This document shows positions 33,486 through 35,495 of a DNA stretch of 35,495 nucleotides, piece by piece. This stretch comes from Lachnospiraceae bacterium. GTDB lineage: Bacteria > Bacillota > Clostridia > Lachnospirales > Lachnospiraceae. The stretch is from contig JAFTVH010000082.1 of NCBI GenBank assembly GCA_017465845.1, positions 1 to 35,495 of the forward strand. The letters are read 5' to 3'. Positions within the stretch are counted from its first letter, which is position 1. Every line of letters begins with the position of its first letter. Under the pieces are notes generated by a model. It saw nothing but the letters and a program-made list of their open reading frames with translations. It did not search any database and was not told the DNA's origin. A program made the position numbers and the translations under genes.

Positions 33486-34718
33486 TTACTTATCCTTCGC
33501 CTTCCTAATATCCTCACCCGTACACTCTTCCTCAGAATACCTGGCTTTCTCATACACCTTAGCCAGTTCCTCACGTTCCATGGCCTTGCCGCACTCTTTA
33601 GCTGTCAGCTTCTTTAAGAATGCCGGGCTTCCGTCCGTCACCAGCTTCATCCTGGCAGCCCAGACCTCCTTCTTGTACATCCTGCGAATCCGTTCTCTTG
33701 TACTCAGGAATTCAAATAAGGGCTTTCTTTCCTTCCGAAAACGCTCCACTTCACACTTTTCCCTGACATCATTGACTTCATCCGGTTCATCCTTATCTTT
33801 GTCAAGGGTCTGTTGGAAACGATTATACAGAAAAGCAACCAGGGCATAGATTGCCCACAGGCAAAGTGCAATCAGAACCACATACACCAGCACGATAACG
33901 ATTTTCTCCAGGACAAGCCAGAACATCGACGGCTCCGCATCCTCAACCGGCATCCATCCTGTATCCTGCTTAGGCACGACTTCCTGTTCCTCCATCGGTA
34001 CCTCTTCTGTCACTTCCCGGCCTCTGAGGAGAAGCCTGAGCAGCCAGATCAGAACCATTTTGAGAACCGAAGCAATCTCACCTACCCAGCCGATATCAGA
34101 GGTCAGAAGCAGCACAACCATGACTGCAGCCGAGAAAATGATTACCAGCGTGATACCGCTGCGGAACATTTGCTTTTCAGGAATACGCCCTTTGCTGCTG
34201 TCATTGACTATCATAAAGTGCAGATACTGCTCCAGGTATAGCTGTATAAAATACAAGCCAAGAAAAATAATAACAGGCGGCACATAGTAGCTTTCCCATT
34301 CCCGGTTTCCCTGGTAATGCTGCAGCAGGAGTCCTACACCTGCGATTCCCACCGCCGCTGCAGGATTTAAAACTCCGTCAAGACGATCTTCTGTCTTAAT
34401 TCTCAGATAAAAGGAATACGCCACATATCCGGCGCCCAGAACCATTAGCGCCATTTTCTCTATCCAGGCTTCAGAGGGCACCATGATAAGAAAAGCAAGC
34501 GGCAGTACGTGGCTGATAACGAATATCAGAAAATGATTGCTGTATCTGCGCACTATGCCAAACAGCAGAGGCACCAGACTTACCAGTACCCATTTCCACA
34601 ACACCGGTCGGTCAGCCCCGATCACTCCCAGAATCGTCACCACGATCAAGAATAAAATCCAGTGGTTCATCTGGGTCACCAGCAGCTCCTGCAACATTAA
34701 TATCCTATCTTTTTTCAT
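33486..34718 (-). CDS. Multipass membrane protein with DUF4129-like C-terminus
   Basis: 410 residues from the ATG at 34718, which overlaps the DUF58 stop (ATGA) and has GGAGG 8 bases upstream. About eight hydrophobic segments (to roughly residue 220 and again near 265-300) are followed by a cytoplasmic basic C-terminus resembling DUF4129: RERIRRMYKKEVWAARMKL and LAKVYEKARYSEEECT. In the common MoxR/DUF58/transglutaminase locus the matching protein carries a transglutaminase core between the membrane parts; here that core is absent. It is probably the end of that locus, which extends beyond the window. Confidence 0.8.
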   Translation of the reverse strand: MKKDRILMLQELLVTQMNHWILFLIVVTILGVIGADRPVLWKWVLVSLVPLLFGIVRRYSNHFLIFVISHVLPLAFLIMVPSEAWIEKMALMVLGAGYVAYSFYLRIKTEDRLDGVLNPAAAVGIAGVGLLLQHYQGNREWESYYVPPVIIFLGLYFIQLYLEQYLHFMIVNDSSKGRIPEKQMFRSGITLVIIFSAAVMVVLLLTSDIGWVGEIASVLKMVLIWLLRLLLRGREVTEEVPMEEQEVVPKQDTGWMPVEDAEPSMFWLVLEKIVIVLVYVVLIALCLWAIYALVAFLYNRFQQTLDKDKDEPDEVNDVREKCEVERFRKERKPLFEFLSTRERIRRMYKKEVWAARMKLVTDGSPAFLKKLTAKECGKAMEREELAKVYEKARYSEEECTGEDIRKAKDK

Positions 34719-35495
34719 ACCGAATCCTCCCTGACCGGCATCCACCGCACATGAGACTCCACCCATTCAGGCAGCTGCGGGCGCTCTTTTCCCCAGATTG
34801 GATAGAACCAGACGTAGTCCCCGCCCATTTCATCATATTCCTGCAATAGTGTCAAATAATCGCTGTATGCATTGGGCGATACCAGCATGGTCTGGGTTCC
34901 CTTATTCTCTGTCAGCAGTTTTTCCCAAAAAGTCTCTTTAAAAGGCACAACCGGTTTCGTGGTATCCACTCTGGCCAAAGCTTTATAGATTCTGTCCATC
35001 TGACCGCTGCCTGCACCTGCTTCGATACTCAGGATTTCTCCATTTAAGATATCCACACCATTGCCGTATACTGCAATACGAATCCCCTGTCCTAAGAAAA
35101 ACTGCGCTATACCTGCCACGATGCGGAAAGACATCTCCACCGCATCTTCTTTTTTCAGGATACCTGTATCCTCTATATTAAAGAAGATACGAATGGTCTG
35201 CAGTGAGGTGTAATTCTTCTGGTTGACTTTTAAATCACCTGTTCTGGCAGTTGCTTTCCAATTCACGCTGCGCATATCGTCGTAGGGCTGATATTCTCTG
35301 ATTCCACGGTATTCAAAGGGGTCCTCCAGAAGATGCCTTTTGGTCAGGATTTCTCCGTTCAGTTGCTGCAGCGACTGCCGGAACTCGGGACTGGAAAAAG
35401 GCCTCGGATAGACATATAGATAACATCCCTCGTGCCTGGTTTCCACCATTTCCGTTGTCAGAAAAAGATCAGCCGATACCAGGTCGATTCCAAGG
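34715..35495 (-). CDS. DUF58 protein (partial, 5' end missing)
   Basis: The frame is open to the window edge, so the N-terminus lies outside; an internal ATG at 35449 is not the likely start, because the residues before it (GIDLVSADLFLTTE) still look like the DUF58 beta region. The diagnostic motif is present: EYRGIREYQPYDDMRSVNWK followed by ATARTGDLKVNQ, and a VWA-like domain follows. DUF58 proteins are usually encoded with a MoxR AAA+ ATPase, expected upstream beyond 35495, and act in envelope-related chaperone or assembly functions. The stop overlaps the next gene start by 4 bases. Confidence 0.88.
   Translation of the reverse strand, partial: LGIDLVSADLFLTTEMVETRHEGCYLYVYPRPFSSPEFRQSLQQLNGEILTKRHLLEDPFEYRGIREYQPYDDMRSVNWKATARTGDLKVNQKNYTSLQTIRIFFNIEDTGILKKEDAVEMSFRIVAGIAQFFLGQGIRIAVYGNGVDILNGEILSIEAGAGSGQMDRIYKALARVDTTKPVVPFKETFWEKLLTENKGTQTMLVSPNAYSDYLTLLQEYDEMGGDYVWFYPIWGKERPQLPEWVESHVRWMPVREDSV

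Overview
The window looks like chromosome from a low-GC Gram-positive anaerobe of the Clostridia, most probably a Lachnospiraceae-like gut bacterium. The grounds are strong GGAGG-type ribosome binding sites, an LplA/LplB-type sugar transporter paired with a membrane-bound AraC regulator, a Tad pilus locus with a Flp1-type pilin but no secretin, and a Dlt-like envelope operon. The assignment is inferred from gene content. No rRNA, tRNA, CRISPR array, insertion sequence or phage gene was seen. Nearly everything is on the minus strand; one gene at 19694-20176 is on the plus strand.

Region 1 (1-5.2 kb) holds a sugar-uptake module: a partial ABC permease, its lipoprotein binding protein, and a two-transmembrane AraC-family regulator. 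Both promoters I could place here are followed at once by a strong inverted repeat. A terminator-like hairpin separates the binding protein from the permease. By eye this stretch is more AT-rich than the next one.

Region 2 (5.3-12.7 kb) is a seven-gene operon that reads, in transcription order: secreted transglutaminase-like protein with Ig-like repeats, Asp/Glu racemase, DltA-like adenylating ligase, acyl/aminoacyl carrier protein, MBOAT membrane acyltransferase, SGNH/DltD-like extracytoplasmic protein with Cys in the nucleophile position, and a lipoprotein. It has the shape of a dlt system (activate, load on carrier, pass across the membrane, transfer to an envelope polymer), but it carries its own racemase and a non-DltA-like substrate pocket. 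The product is probably not plain D-alanylation.

Region 3 (12.9-19.6 kb) is a five-gene operon ended by a clear terminator: a Ser/Thr kinase with transmembrane segment and TPRs, a 41-residue membrane protein, a TPR/chitobiase-like/leucine-rich-repeat protein, a von Willebrand A protein and a membrane zinc-ribbon protein. The kinase has about 140 residues inserted inside its catalytic domain, and these carry tandem DDRTEID repeats that look like phosphothreonine docking sites.

Region 4 (19.7-33.3 kb) is a tightly packed Tad (Flp) pilus operon driven by a good sigma-A-like promoter at 33294-33322: CpaE/TadZ, CpaF/TadA, TadB, TadC, Flp1 pilin, TadE-like protein, a large DUF5702-like protein, a second TadE-like protein and a prepilin peptidase. 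It runs on without a break into a WG-repeat membrane protein, an FHA-domain protein and a PP2C phosphatase. The separate plus-strand gene encodes only the CxxC zinc module of prepilin peptidases. Behind the PP2C gene, in the same frame, is the remnant of a second PP2C.

Region 5 (33.5 kb to the end) holds a DUF4129-like membrane protein and the 3' part of a DUF58 protein, as in MoxR/DUF58 loci.

The main hypothesis is that regions 3 and 4 form one system: a Tad pilus whose assembly or deployment is controlled by a threonine phosphorylation relay of kinase, FHA reader and PP2C eraser, analogous in logic to the PpkA/Fha/PppA control of type VI secretion. The second is that region 2 attaches an unusual, possibly D-configured, amino acid to the cell envelope.
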